Source: Akkermansia sp. (lineage in GTDB: Bacteria > Verrucomicrobiota > Verrucomicrobiia > Verrucomicrobiales > Akkermansiaceae). Taken from it: a stretch of DNA of 9,842 bases. The stretch spans positions 1 through 9,842 of the forward strand of contig JAFNWZ010000078.1 of the NCBI GenBank assembly GCA_017379255.1, given 5' to 3'. Below the pieces are notes generated by a model. It searched no databases, had not been told where the DNA came from, and saw only the letters and a list, made by a program, of their open reading frames with translations. Made by a program: the position numbers and the translations under genes. Below, one piece after another: positions 1 through 5,664 of this stretch (position 1 is its first letter; every line of letters begins with the position of its first letter).

Positions 1-697
1 CATTCAGCACCCAATAACCATCAGCCGAAATCGTAGGAATAAACTCACGCGGAGCATCCTTAATTATCTGCTTCGCTGATTCCAGCACAGCCTCAGCCCC
101 ATCCTTGGCAGACTCTGCATCATCCCTGGCTTTCTCAGCATCATCCACCAGGTCATCAACACCATCCAGCTTGTTCAGTGCATCCTTGGCAGACTCCAGG
201 GCATCCCTGGCATCCTTCCCTATACCCTTCACCCCCTCAGCCACACGCAGCGCTTCGTTCATGGCCTGCACGGCAATCGTGCTGGCCTGCCATTCAAGCT
301 GCACTCGTTTGCCCACATCCCCCGGCAGCAGGACATCCAGCGTGCGGTGGGCAAACACAGCCGCATCCGCAACAGCAAGTTTGCCCAGGGCACTCACCCG
401 GCCCTCCAGCAGGCGGGTTTTCTCACCGCTTTCCGCGGTGATCCAAACTTCATACTCCCAGCGTCCCTCCGGCAGCGGCGGGATAGAAACCAGCACCGTG
501 TTGCGCTTTTCGTCAGCCTCACTCAATGTCAGCTCAATCGCAAAATCCTGACCATCGCAATGCACCGAACCTGAAAAAGTCACCCCATCCAGCCCGGCAG
601 CATCGCCGGATTCAGCATCCTTGAACCGGAATGTACTCTGCCACCGCGTGCCGGCCAGCACGCTCAAATTGCTTGAAACGCCAAGGAAATTAAACAT
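1..697 (-). CDS. Tail fibre / baseplate-like structural protein, N-terminal part (truncated by window)
   Basis: The frame is open from ATG at 697 to the left edge, giving 232 residues with no stop, so the C-terminus is missing. Residues 1-105 look like a compact beta-rich adaptor domain (LPEGRWEYEVW near 75-85), as often found at the start of phage fibre or upper-baseplate proteins. Residues 140-215 are alpha-helical with repeated ESAKDA/DDAEKA units and should form a coiled coil. The sequence then changes to PTISADGYWVLN, which resembles the start of a fibre or receptor-binding segment. It follows the capsid gene behind its own terminator and promoter motif, which fits a virion component. 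The start is preceded by AAGGTGG only one base from ATG. The structural role is inferred from domain style and position; I recognise no exact family. Confidence 0.6.
   Translation of the reverse strand, partial: MFNFLGVSSNLSVLAGTRWQSTFRFKDAESGDAAGLDGVTFSGSVHCDGQDFAIELTLSEADEKRNTVLVSIPPLPEGRWEYEVWITAESGEKTRLLEGRVSALGKLAVADAAVFAHRTLDVLLPGDVGKRVQLEWQASTIAVQAMNEALRVAEGVKGIGKDARDALESAKDALNKLDGVDDLVDDAEKARDDAESAKDGAEAVLESAKQIIKDAPREFIPTISADGYWVLN
100..196. repeat. 16-bp direct repeat in coiled-coil coding region
   Basis: The 16-base sequence catccttggcagactc occurs at 100-115 and 181-196. It encodes the repeated ESAKD segment of the coiled coil in the tail protein. It probably reflects internal duplication of helical repeats rather than a separate element. 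Confidence 0.7.
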
Positions 698-745
698 ACC
701 ACCTTAATACCACAGTACTCCTGGAAAAACCTATTCCCGCAGACG
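698..745 (-). promoter_or_regulatory. Late-promoter-like motif, copy A (upstream of tail gene)
   Basis: On the minus strand the 17-base box CGTCTGCGGGAATAGGT (745-729) is followed by 15 bases, GTGGTA (713-708), 10 bases and the ATG at 697. The same two blocks, with identical spacing, precede the capsid gene and the 98-aa gene. TGG-TATTAA (711-704) reads as an extended -10 element; with the usual six-base gap, transcription would start at or next to the A of ATG. The box lies at the -35 position or just upstream, where an activator or alternative sigma factor could bind. Conservation is directly visible; the promoter role is inferred. Confidence 0.65.
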
Positions 746-747
746 AG

Positions 748-785
748 AAAAGGGAGGGGAACAGCCCTCATCCTGTTCCCCTCCC
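748..785 (-). terminator. Intrinsic terminator after major capsid gene
   Basis: A perfect 13-bp stem (752-764 with 773-785) encloses the 8-base loop 765-772. On the minus strand it is followed by TTTTC. It lies 22 bases past the capsid stop codon and just before promoter-like copy A, so it should end the capsid transcript. Confidence 0.85.
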
Positions 786-807
786 GCGGTTTATCTCCCG
801 GTGCCGT

Positions 808-1815
808 TTATTCAGCGCACTGGATTTCCTGCACACTCTGCAGGTACTTACGGCAGGCACCCATGCTCATCTGGGCAACCACCTGGCCATAGTTCACGCG
901 GCCATTGCCCGGGCCATCGCACATGATGGAAAGGTCTTTCCACATGCCGAAGTAAGCATGCTCCTTAATGAACATCGGGCAGAGGCGCACATTGTCAGAA
1001 CCAGCCATGTACGGCAGCAGCTCCGTCTCCACGATATCCACGCCATACAGGCGCAGCAGGCGGCCTTCCTTCATGTCGTACACACCCCAGCCCGGGTCAG
1101 TCACTTCAAGCTGCTGGGAGAGCGAGCGCACCTGGCTGGAGGACATGAAGCAGACCGCATGCGTCACGCCGGGGATAAAGGCCTTGGCCTTCTTCAGGCG
1201 GGTTACGCCCTCGCGGAACTTGGTAACGGTCATGTTACTCTCATTAGGAGAGCCTCCTTCCACATGGTCAACATGGATGATATTCTTATCATTGTCCAGG
1301 TCTTCCAGGAATGCACCCTGTTCACCAAGGTAGTTAGTGCCGAGGATGCCGCCGCCGATGAGTGCGGAATAAGGGCCGCTGGCAGCAGAGGAAACAGTGG
1401 TCTTGCGGTAGATACCGTTACTGTCCAAGTGCATGCCGATGATAACCTCATCCTTCTTGCGCTGCGCTTCGGCCTTGATTTCAGTCACAATGTTCGGAAT
1501 GCCATGCTTCAGACGGTTGGAATAAGTCTGGGCATCGCAAGTGAACTGGTGGGCTGCGTAGAACGGAATCGCAAACATCTGGCGGGCCGTGAACGTGTCG
1601 CGAATCGGATTCTCCACATTCTGGTAAGCGGAAAGAATGCGCTTCATTTCGCTCTTTCCAGTATAATCAATCTGCATGCTCTTGCCCTCACAGTTGGGCA
1701 TGATGGTCACATGCGGCGTAAGCACCGAATGCTCCTGCTGCAGCTGGCGGGCAAGAATACCGGTGTACTTAGTCCCGTACTTCTCGGAAATACTCAATTT
1801 AGGTTCAGTAGCCAT
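808..1815 (-). CDS. Phage major capsid protein
   Basis: This 335-residue protein resembles the capsid family of podovirus-like phages and prophages (Phage_capsid_2-like). These proteins start with a short polar N-terminus followed by a segment rich in Arg, Gln and aromatic residues and then a long alpha/beta body. Length, lack of signal peptide or membrane segment, and position directly downstream of an acidic scaffold gene all agree. It would assemble the icosahedral shell around the scaffold. The gene stands alone between terminators, with a copy of the promoter-like motif directly upstream, as expected for the most abundant virion protein. AGGAGG lies only one base before the ATG, unusually close for a normal Shine-Dalgarno. 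A 342-codon open frame on the opposite strand is a shadow. Confidence 0.85.
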   Translation of the reverse strand: MATEPKLSISEKYGTKYTGILARQLQQEHSVLTPHVTIMPNCEGKSMQIDYTGKSEMKRILSAYQNVENPIRDTFTARQMFAIPFYAAHQFTCDAQTYSNRLKHGIPNIVTEIKAEAQRKKDEVIIGMHLDSNGIYRKTTVSSAASGPYSALIGGGILGTNYLGEQGAFLEDLDNDKNIIHVDHVEGGSPNESNMTVTKFREGVTRLKKAKAFIPGVTHAVCFMSSSQVRSLSQQLEVTDPGWGVYDMKEGRLLRLYGVDIVETELLPYMAGSDNVRLCPMFIKEHAYFGMWKDLSIMCDGPGNGRVNYGQVVAQMSMGACRKYLQSVQEIQCAE

Positions 1816-1863
1816 GCCTCCTACATACCACGCAAGGCTGCAAAAAACCTATTCCCCCAAACG
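1816..1863 (-). promoter_or_regulatory. Late-promoter-like motif, copy B (upstream of capsid gene)
   Basis: The box CGTTTGGGGGAATAGGT (1863-1847) is followed by 15 bases, GTGGTA (1831-1826), 10 bases and the ATG at 1815. It differs from the other two boxes at two positions, while the linkers are largely unrelated except for a shared TTT after the box. The extended -10 reading is TGG-TATGTA, again six bases before ATG. Confidence 0.65.
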
Positions 1864-1876
1864 GAAAAGCTTTTCC
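1863..1876. repeat. 14-bp perfect palindrome GGAAAAGCTTTTCC
   Basis: This perfect palindrome abuts the upstream end of promoter-like box B and is absent from the equivalent place in copies A and C. It could be a dimeric operator specific to the capsid promoter, or chance. Confidence 0.4.
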
Positions 1877-1880
1877 CAGA

Positions 1881-1915
1881 AACGAAACATCCCCGGAGCC
1901 GGAGCCCCAGGGATG
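1881..1915 (-). terminator. Intrinsic terminator after scaffold gene
   Basis: A 12-bp stem (1888-1899 with 1904-1915, including two G-T pairs) closes a 4-base loop. On the minus strand it is followed by TTTCGTTTC. It lies between the scaffold stop and the capsid promoter-like motif and separates the two transcription units. Confidence 0.75.
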
Positions 1916-1944
1916 CCGTCTGTTATGGCAGAGACGAAAGAAAA

Positions 1945-2667
1945 TCAATCAATACCGTGCAACTTGTTCAGCTCTGCGTTGGCTGACTCATAGAGCGGGT
2001 TAGTCGGGTCAAGAACTGCCGCCATTTTCTCCTTGTTGGCATAGAACGCATCAAGCTGCTGCTGGCGGGTCAGCTTCGGCTGCGCCTGCCCGCGCCCGGC
2101 AAAACCGCCGCCCTCGCTCAGCTTCGCTCGCATCGCATCCAGCAGGCGGATGCCATACGGACTCATCAGCACGCCCATATCATCAGCCTTCAGTCCAGCT
2201 TCGCGGCCAAGCCGGGCAGCAAAAGCCTGGGTAGACTTCAGGCGGCTGGCAAAATCCTTGCCCCATTCCTTACGCAGCTCAGCCCCCAACTCCCGGTTCT
2301 GCTCCTTGTAGCGCGCCTGGTAAACAGCAAGCCCCTTGTTCAGCAGGGCAGCGGCCTTATCGCCGGGAATACCCAGCTCCTTAGCCAGGTCTCCCAGCTC
2401 ACCGTGAATCTCTGCCGGAATCTGCGTGCTCTCCCCCAGGTCAAAAGCATACTCCTCCTGGTCTGCATCTTCCTCTGCTGACTCCTCACCAGAATCATCA
2501 GCAGAATCATCAGCACTTTCTTCTTCCTCCTGGTCGGCATTGTCATTCCAGGCCCAGATATTCTTTTCCTCCGCACCGGAATCCGCCTGAACCTCCTGGA
2601 GATTTTCCTCCGGCTCCAGGGTCTCCGGTGCATCCTGCACATCGGCCGTCATATCAGAGTCAGGCAT
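1945..2667 (-). CDS. Capsid scaffold / head assembly protein
   Basis: This 240-residue protein has a strongly acidic, low-complexity N-terminal third (about residues 17-75, rich in Glu and Asp). The rest is mainly helical and charged, with Gln/Lys-rich segments (LTRQQQLDAFYANKEKM) and an ending, NPLYESANAELNKL, typical of podovirus scaffold proteins. Scaffolds guide procapsid assembly and are lost or cleaved on DNA packaging. It lies directly upstream of the capsid gene, the usual place. GAGGAGG sits six bases before ATG. The start overlaps the end of the 98-aa gene by 8 bases, so the two are probably co-translated. The call rests on composition, order and C-terminal pattern. Confidence 0.78.
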   Translation of the reverse strand: MPDSDMTADVQDAPETLEPEENLQEVQADSGAEEKNIWAWNDNADQEEEESADDSADDSGEESAEEDADQEEYAFDLGESTQIPAEIHGELGDLAKELGIPGDKAAALLNKGLAVYQARYKEQNRELGAELRKEWGKDFASRLKSTQAFAARLGREAGLKADDMGVLMSPYGIRLLDAMRAKLSEGGGFAGRGQAQPKLTRQQQLDAFYANKEKMAAVLDPTNPLYESANAELNKLHGID

Positions 2668-2956
2668 TCTCTACCTCCTCTCCATCGGCAGCTTCCAGCT
2701 TGCGGAGGTTTTCCCGCGCTTCATCCACGTGGGCAGCCTCCCAGGCAATACCACGCAGCACGCCCATCTTCGTGTCCGCCTGGCACGCGCTGTAAGGATT
2801 CATCTCACCGTTAAACGCGAAAATCGTATCCTTCACCTGCAGAAAATCTGCCAGCTCGTCCATCACCTCCGGAGTAAATACACGCGCAAACAGCTCACGG
2901 CGGGCAACCACCTTGCGCTGAGTCGCAACAGCTACGTCATTCGGTAAATAAACCAT
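2660..2956 (-). CDS. Small phage structural-module protein, possibly Bbp19-like
   Basis: This 98-residue soluble protein has a basic N-terminus (ATQRKVVARRELFARVF), a central part ending NPYSACQADTKMGVLRGIAWEA and an acidic, helical C-terminus. A short protein with an R-x2-F segment and a G-x-R-like helix, lying before the scaffold, resembles the Bbp19-like proteins of podoviral head modules, but the match is loose. It is the first gene of the transcription unit starting at promoter-like copy C and overlaps the scaffold start by 8 bases. No strong Shine-Dalgarno precedes its ATG (only TTGG), unlike most genes here. A role in head assembly is inferred from position. Confidence 0.55.
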   Translation of the reverse strand: MVYLPNDVAVATQRKVVARRELFARVFTPEVMDELADFLQVKDTIFAFNGEMNPYSACQADTKMGVLRGIAWEAAHVDEARENLRKLEAADGEEVENA

Positions 2957-3004
2957 GCCAATATGCTACCACAAACACCCAGGAAACACCTATTCCCGCA
3001 GACG
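2957..3004 (-). promoter_or_regulatory. Late-promoter-like motif, copy C (upstream of 98-aa gene)
   Basis: The box CGTCTGCGGGAATAGGT (3004-2988) is identical to copy A over 17 bases. It is followed by 15 bases, GTGGTA (2972-2967), 10 bases and the ATG at 2956. The extended -10 reading is TGG-TAGCAT, the poorest of the three. No clear terminator lies between the small terminase stop and this motif, so readthrough from upstream is possible. Confidence 0.65.
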
Positions 3005-3024
3005 GAGCGGCAACCCACACAGCA

Positions 3025-3477
3025 TCAATGCACAGGCGGCAGCGAGCCCTGAGCCTGCAGCGCAGCCACCACCGCGCCCACACCCAGCACCTCCGAAAGG
3101 TTCACCACCTCCTGCTCATAAGCGCCATCCATCTTGTTTAGCTCCTGCACACAGCGCAGCGCCTCCGCAATCTTCCCGGCAGCAGCACTCTCCTCCGCCC
3201 ACTCCTGAATCTTCACCATGCGCTCATTCTTCGTCCAGATAGCACGCTTAATCGCCCGCTCATCCCGCTTGCGCTCACACTCATGCGCTTTCTCCCGCAG
3301 GCGGCTTATCTCCTCCTGCACATAAGCCTTCTTCATGAGTTTTGTAGCACTCTGACCAGCCGATTCAATCTGGCACTTAAATGCTTGCGCGTAAGCCTTA
3401 CGCTGGCTTATACCGGACACAACAAGCCGGCAGAACTCCCTCTGCTGCTCATTCAGGTTATCTGTATTCTCGCTCAT
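3025..3477 (-). CDS. terS: Phage terminase small subunit
   Basis: This 150-residue protein has the N-terminal DNA-binding region typical of Terminase_2-type small subunits: LNEQQREFCRLVVSG (residues 8-22), then QRKAYAQAF and SAGQSATKLMKKAYVQEEISRLR, a helix-turn-helix followed by the 'new partial helix' pattern. The middle is a charged helix, and the end is a short hydrophobic segment. Small terminases recognise the packaging site and recruit the large subunit. AGGAGG lies five bases before ATG. The upstream gap is filled by a heptamer repeat array, with no promoter-like box. Unusually, no large terminase follows: the next genes are the 98-aa protein, scaffold and capsid. Confidence 0.8.
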   Translation of the reverse strand: MSENTDNLNEQQREFCRLVVSGISQRKAYAQAFKCQIESAGQSATKLMKKAYVQEEISRLREKAHECERKRDERAIKRAIWTKNERMVKIQEWAEESAAAGKIAEALRCVQELNKMDGAYEQEVVNLSEVLGVGAVVAALQAQGSLPPVH

Positions 3478-3503
3478 AAAAACCTCCTACTTCGCCCTCA
3501 AAA

Positions 3504-3552
3504 TCACTTCGCAATTCTTACTTCGTAACTCGTAATTCTCACTTCGTAATTC
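3504..3552. repeat. Degenerate heptamer tandem array 1 (intergenic)
   Basis: Seven consecutive 7-bp units fill most of the gap between the regulator stop and the small terminase. On the plus strand they read tcacttc, gcaattc, ttacttc, gtaactc, gtaattc, tcacttc, gtaattc, each ending in TC. A second array of the same family lies at 3989-4030. The pattern resembles the short tandemly repeated heptamers (STRR) described in cyanobacteria. Confidence 0.85.
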
Positions 3553-3554
3553 AT

Positions 3555-3911
3555 TCATAACCTTCCACCCTTCTGCACACGCCAGCGGCGCGCCCATTCC
3601 TGCTCCACCCGCTTATACAGCTGCCCCAGGGAACCGACCAGCTCCCTACCACGCGCCGTCAGCCCCCAGACCGAAACGCGCCGGCGGTAAAAATCCTTCC
3701 GCTGCGCATGCCGCACCAGCCCCTTTGACTCCAGGTAGGAAAGCGTGCGGTACGCCACGGTGGCAGAAATGCCACCCAGCTTCACCACCTCACAGACCTC
3801 CATATCTTCGCCGGCCTTATTCAGCACCATCAGCGCCACCACCATAGCAGATGACAACCGCACCCGCATCATGACCGTGGCCATACTCAAAAAATCAAGC
3901 TCCATACGCAT
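3555..3911 (-). CDS. Winged-helix transcriptional regulator (MarR/PadR-like)
   Basis: This 118-residue protein has a winged helix-turn-helix in its middle: the recognition region runs from EVCEVVKLGGISATVAYRTL through SYLESKGLVRH, followed by a basic wing (RKDFYRRRVSVWGLTARGREL) and a C-terminal helix suited to dimerisation. MarR/PadR proteins bind palindromic operators as dimers. The chosen ATG overlaps the replication gene stop (TGATG), implying translational coupling; no Shine-Dalgarno is evident. ATG at 3905 is an alternative start. It sits between replication and packaging genes, so it could control the early-to-late switch, but no target is shown. Heptamer arrays lie just past its stop and about 80 bases upstream of its start. 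Confidence 0.65.
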   Translation of the reverse strand: MRMELDFLSMATVMMRVRLSSAMVVALMVLNKAGEDMEVCEVVKLGGISATVAYRTLSYLESKGLVRHAQRKDFYRRRVSVWGLTARGRELVGSLGQLYKRVEQEWARRWRVQKGGRL

Positions 3912-4798
3912 CAATCATCAGAATCTAACACCTTGTGCCACTCCGCCAGAGTATCCCCGGAATCAGCAGACACACCGGCAGCACCTTCATCCTTCGCACT
4001 TCGTACCTCACACTTCGCACTTCGTACTTTCCCAGGCTTCCAGCCAGCCCATTTGCGCCAGCGCTCGGCATGGGAGAGTACATCCTCCAGGTCCTCAAAG
4101 AACTTCCGTTGCCCACGCGGCGCATAAAACCCATTGCCCTCCAGCCGTGAGTCCTTAAAATACGCCCCCAGCAGCTCCGCCGAGGCATCCGCCTCCGGGC
4201 AGCGGCTGAACGCCTCCAGAGCAGCACAGCGCACATCCGGTGCCAGCTTCCGGCTACGGCTCGCACTGGGATGCACCGCCCGCAACCTCTCCAGCCAGGA
4301 ATCAAAACCATCGGGGGTGGGGGCAGGCATCTCCGCGTGTACGCCATCCAGCGTCGCTTTACCAGCACACCCTTGATTAGGTATAAATTCTCCCTCTCCC
4401 TCTGGTAACGCTTTCTGTAACGCACCTGTAACGGCATCCGCGTTACAGGCCTTCCTGCGCTCCCGGTGAGCATTCACCCGTTCCTGAGTCCCTGCGCGTC
4501 TCTTGGAATTCTCGCCATTGTGCTTATCGAAATCCATCACCAGCACATAACCTGCGGCATCCACCGCGGCCCAGCCCAATTCACAGAATGCACGCGTGAC
4601 ACCCACCCGGCCAACCAAGGCATCCACCTCGTCCGAATGCAACTCCGTTGCTCCACTGGCACAATAAGTATCCAGCCAGCAAAACCAGCGCACAGCATAG
4701 CCCAGGGCCTCCATCCGGCCGACCCCGAGCAACCGCGCCAACCGGAAAATCTTCGGACTCTCCGGCAGCGTCACTTGAACCTTAATCCAACTAGCCAT
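3911..4798 (-). CDS. Phage replication initiator-like protein
   Basis: This 295-residue protein starts with the pattern common to many phage replication proteins: MASWIKVQVTLPESPK, then a winged-helix-like region (residues 15-90), FDKHNGENSKR at 90-100 and a basic helix to about 117. A variable linker (118-160) precedes a C-terminal helical domain (165-252, W-x-E-R-L, YFKDSRLEGNGFYAPRG). This resembles lambda O-type layouts: an N-terminal origin-binding domain and a C-terminal part that loads the helicase. The linker codons carry the iteron-like cluster at 4403-4449. Residues 257-271 (VRSAKCE, VRSAKDE) are encoded by a heptamer array and are probably an insertion. Only weak Shine-Dalgarno support precedes the ATG; a sigma-70-like promoter and direct repeats lie directly upstream. 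Confidence 0.65.
   Translation of the reverse strand: MASWIKVQVTLPESPKIFRLARLLGVGRMEALGYAVRWFCWLDTYCASGATELHSDEVDALVGRVGVTRAFCELGWAAVDAAGYVLVMDFDKHNGENSKRRAGTQERVNAHRERRKACNADAVTGALQKALPEGEGEFIPNQGCAGKATLDGVHAEMPAPTPDGFDSWLERLRAVHPSASRSRKLAPDVRCAALEAFSRCPEADASAELLGAYFKDSRLEGNGFYAPRGQRKFFEDLEDVLSHAERWRKWAGWKPGKVRSAKCEVRSAKDEGAAGVSADSGDTLAEWHKVLDSDD
3989..4030. repeat. Degenerate heptamer tandem array 2 (inside replication gene)
   Basis: Six 7-bp units (plus strand atccttc, gcacttc, gtacctc, acacttc, gcacttc, gtacttt) lie near the 3' end of the replication gene. Three units make 21 bases, so the frame is kept and the protein gains the 7-residue repeats VRSAKCE and VRSAKDE. Confidence 0.85.
4373..4449. 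other. Candidate replication origin: iteron cluster plus AT-rich segment
   Basis: Four copies of a CTGTAACGC-like sequence lie within 47 bases inside the replication gene: ctggtaacgc at 4402-4411 (one extra base), ctgtaacgc at 4415-4423, ctgtaacgg at 4426-4434, and an inverted copy at 4440-4448. The last two form a perfect inverted repeat of cctgtaacg with a 7-base spacer. Beside them is a polypyrimidine/polypurine tract (4388-4402) and then an AT-rich stretch (4373-4390). Lambda ori has the same plan: iterons, a purine tract and AT-rich DNA inside the initiator gene. Confidence 0.5.
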
Positions 4799-4858
4799 AA
4801 AACATAATCCCGACTCTATTCTATGTCAAAATCCCGACTCTGCAACACCTGGGACGGA
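4799..4858 (-). promoter_or_regulatory. Sigma-70-like promoter region and 12-bp direct repeat before replication gene
   Basis: The 12-base sequence aatcccgactct occurs at 4806-4817 and 4830-4841 (24-base period). On the minus strand a perfect TTGACA is followed after 17 bases by TATGTT, but this -10 ends two bases before the ATG at 4798, which would start transcription inside the gene. An alternative is TAGAAT (five of six consensus) with TTGCAG 16 bases upstream, giving a short leader. The repeats overlap both readings and could be operators, perhaps for autoregulation. Confidence 0.4.
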
Positions 4859-5424
4859 GCATGCGTCTTACCATGCACCAGGTCATGAACCACATTCTCC
4901 AGCGCACACACCGTTTCCTGGGCCTGCTCCTCATCCATCCCCAGATGCTCCAAAGCCTCCGGCATCGGCTTCATAAACACCAGCCAATGAGTCTTGCCGG
5001 CACGCTGCCCGAAAAGCGGCGGCATAGGCGCAAGCTCCACCACCTCATTCAGTTTTACCTGTTGCTCATTCCACTTGAACACCAGCACGCCGAACGGCTT
5101 CAACACCCGGAAACACTCCCGGAATCCCTGGCGCAAATCATCACGCCAGGTCAGCTTATCCAGCCTTCCGTACTTCTTCGCCAGCCAGCTATTCTCCCCC
5201 GCGCGCAGCAAGTGCGGAGGGTCAAACACCACCAGGCGGAACGAACAGCAGGGAAACGGCATATTCCGGAAATCGCCCACAATATCCGGCCGCACGCGAA
5301 GCAACCGACCATCGCAAAGCAGAGCCTCCAGCTCCCGGTTATCCATGAACACCGCAGCAGGATTCTCCGGGTCATACCAGCACATCCTGCTCCCACAGCA
5401 CGCATCTAAAATCACCTTATTCAT
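4816..5424 (-). CDS. SAM-dependent DNA methyltransferase-like protein
   Basis: This 202-residue protein has a Rossmann-type methyltransferase core: motif I ILDACCGSR (residues 5-13), an acidic end to strand 2 (VFMDNRE, near 26-32), GDFRNMPF (50-57) and the catalytic-type motif VVFDPPH (65-71). It ends with THWLVFMK in the last core strand. DPPH resembles the DPPY/NPPY motif of amino-methyltransferases. Small proteins of this type are common in phages and are often annotated as class I methyltransferases; they may protect phage DNA from host nucleases. No target-recognition domain is evident and the target is unknown. ATG at 5424 overlaps the stop of the upstream 20-aa ORF (ATGAATAA); an in-frame GTG lies at 5430. 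Confidence 0.75.
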   Translation of the reverse strand: MNKVILDACCGSRMCWYDPENPAAVFMDNRELEALLCDGRLLRVRPDIVGDFRNMPFPCCSFRLVVFDPPHLLRAGENSWLAKKYGRLDKLTWRDDLRQGFRECFRVLKPFGVLVFKWNEQQVKLNEVVELAPMPPLFGQRAGKTHWLVFMKPMPEALEHLGMDEEQAQETVCALENVVHDLVHGKTHAPSQVLQSRDFDIE

Positions 5425-5479
5425 CAGCACTAAACAAAACAGCCAGAATCAAACCTGCAAAAACCCACAGCTCAACCAT
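5417..5479 (-). CDS. 20-residue single-span membrane peptide (candidate small ORF)
   Basis: The ORF encodes MVELWVFAGLILAVLFSADE, almost entirely a hydrophobic helix with an acidic tail. Its ATG lies four bases past the stop of the 49-aa membrane protein, and its stop overlaps the methyltransferase start codon. This exact chaining supports translation, but there is no strong Shine-Dalgarno and such short frames can arise by chance. It could be a small membrane or lysis-timing peptide. Confidence 0.4.
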   Translation of the reverse strand: MVELWVFAGLILAVLFSADE

Positions 5480-5483
5480 AACA

Positions 5484-5633
5484 TCAGCACCGGCATGTCC
5501 AGATGATTGACAGGATTATCCACAGCGGCATGCCTGCCATCAGCACCAATACCGCAGCAATAAACAGCCAGACCACGCCGAAACCAGCGCAGCACAGCAG
5601 CTCCCACAAACCTTCAGAAACCCTCCGGATCAT
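5484..5633 (-). CDS. Small membrane protein, 49 aa
   Basis: The short product starts MIRRVSEGLWEL. A long hydrophobic stretch covers residues about 12-45 (GFGVVWLFIAAVLVLMAG, then MPLWIILSIIW), enough for one or two transmembrane helices, after a positively charged N-terminus that suggests the start lies inside. It ends CRC. GGAAAGG lies seven bases before ATG. A longer frame starts at 5759 but overlaps the upstream gene in another frame, so the internal start is preferred. Family and function are unknown; holin-like or superinfection-related roles are possible. Confidence 0.6.
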   Translation of the reverse strand: MIRRVSEGLWELLCCAGFGVVWLFIAAVLVLMAGMPLWIILSIIWTCRC

Positions 5634-5664
5634 ACAGCAACCTTTCCAGTAACATTCATAAAAA

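Noticed and set aside
958..1986. 342-codon plus-strand frame opposite the capsid gene
   Set aside because: It is antisense to a recognisable capsid protein, crosses its promoter and terminator region, and its product has no family features; it reflects codon bias of the capsid gene.
3504..4030. CRISPR array
   Set aside because: The units are 7 bp, contiguous and degenerate, with no spacers.
4793..4828. TTGACA-N17-TATGTT as the main promoter of the replication gene
   Set aside because: Its -10 ends two bases before the ATG, so transcription would start inside the gene; it works only if the true start codon is further downstream, so it is kept only as an alternative.
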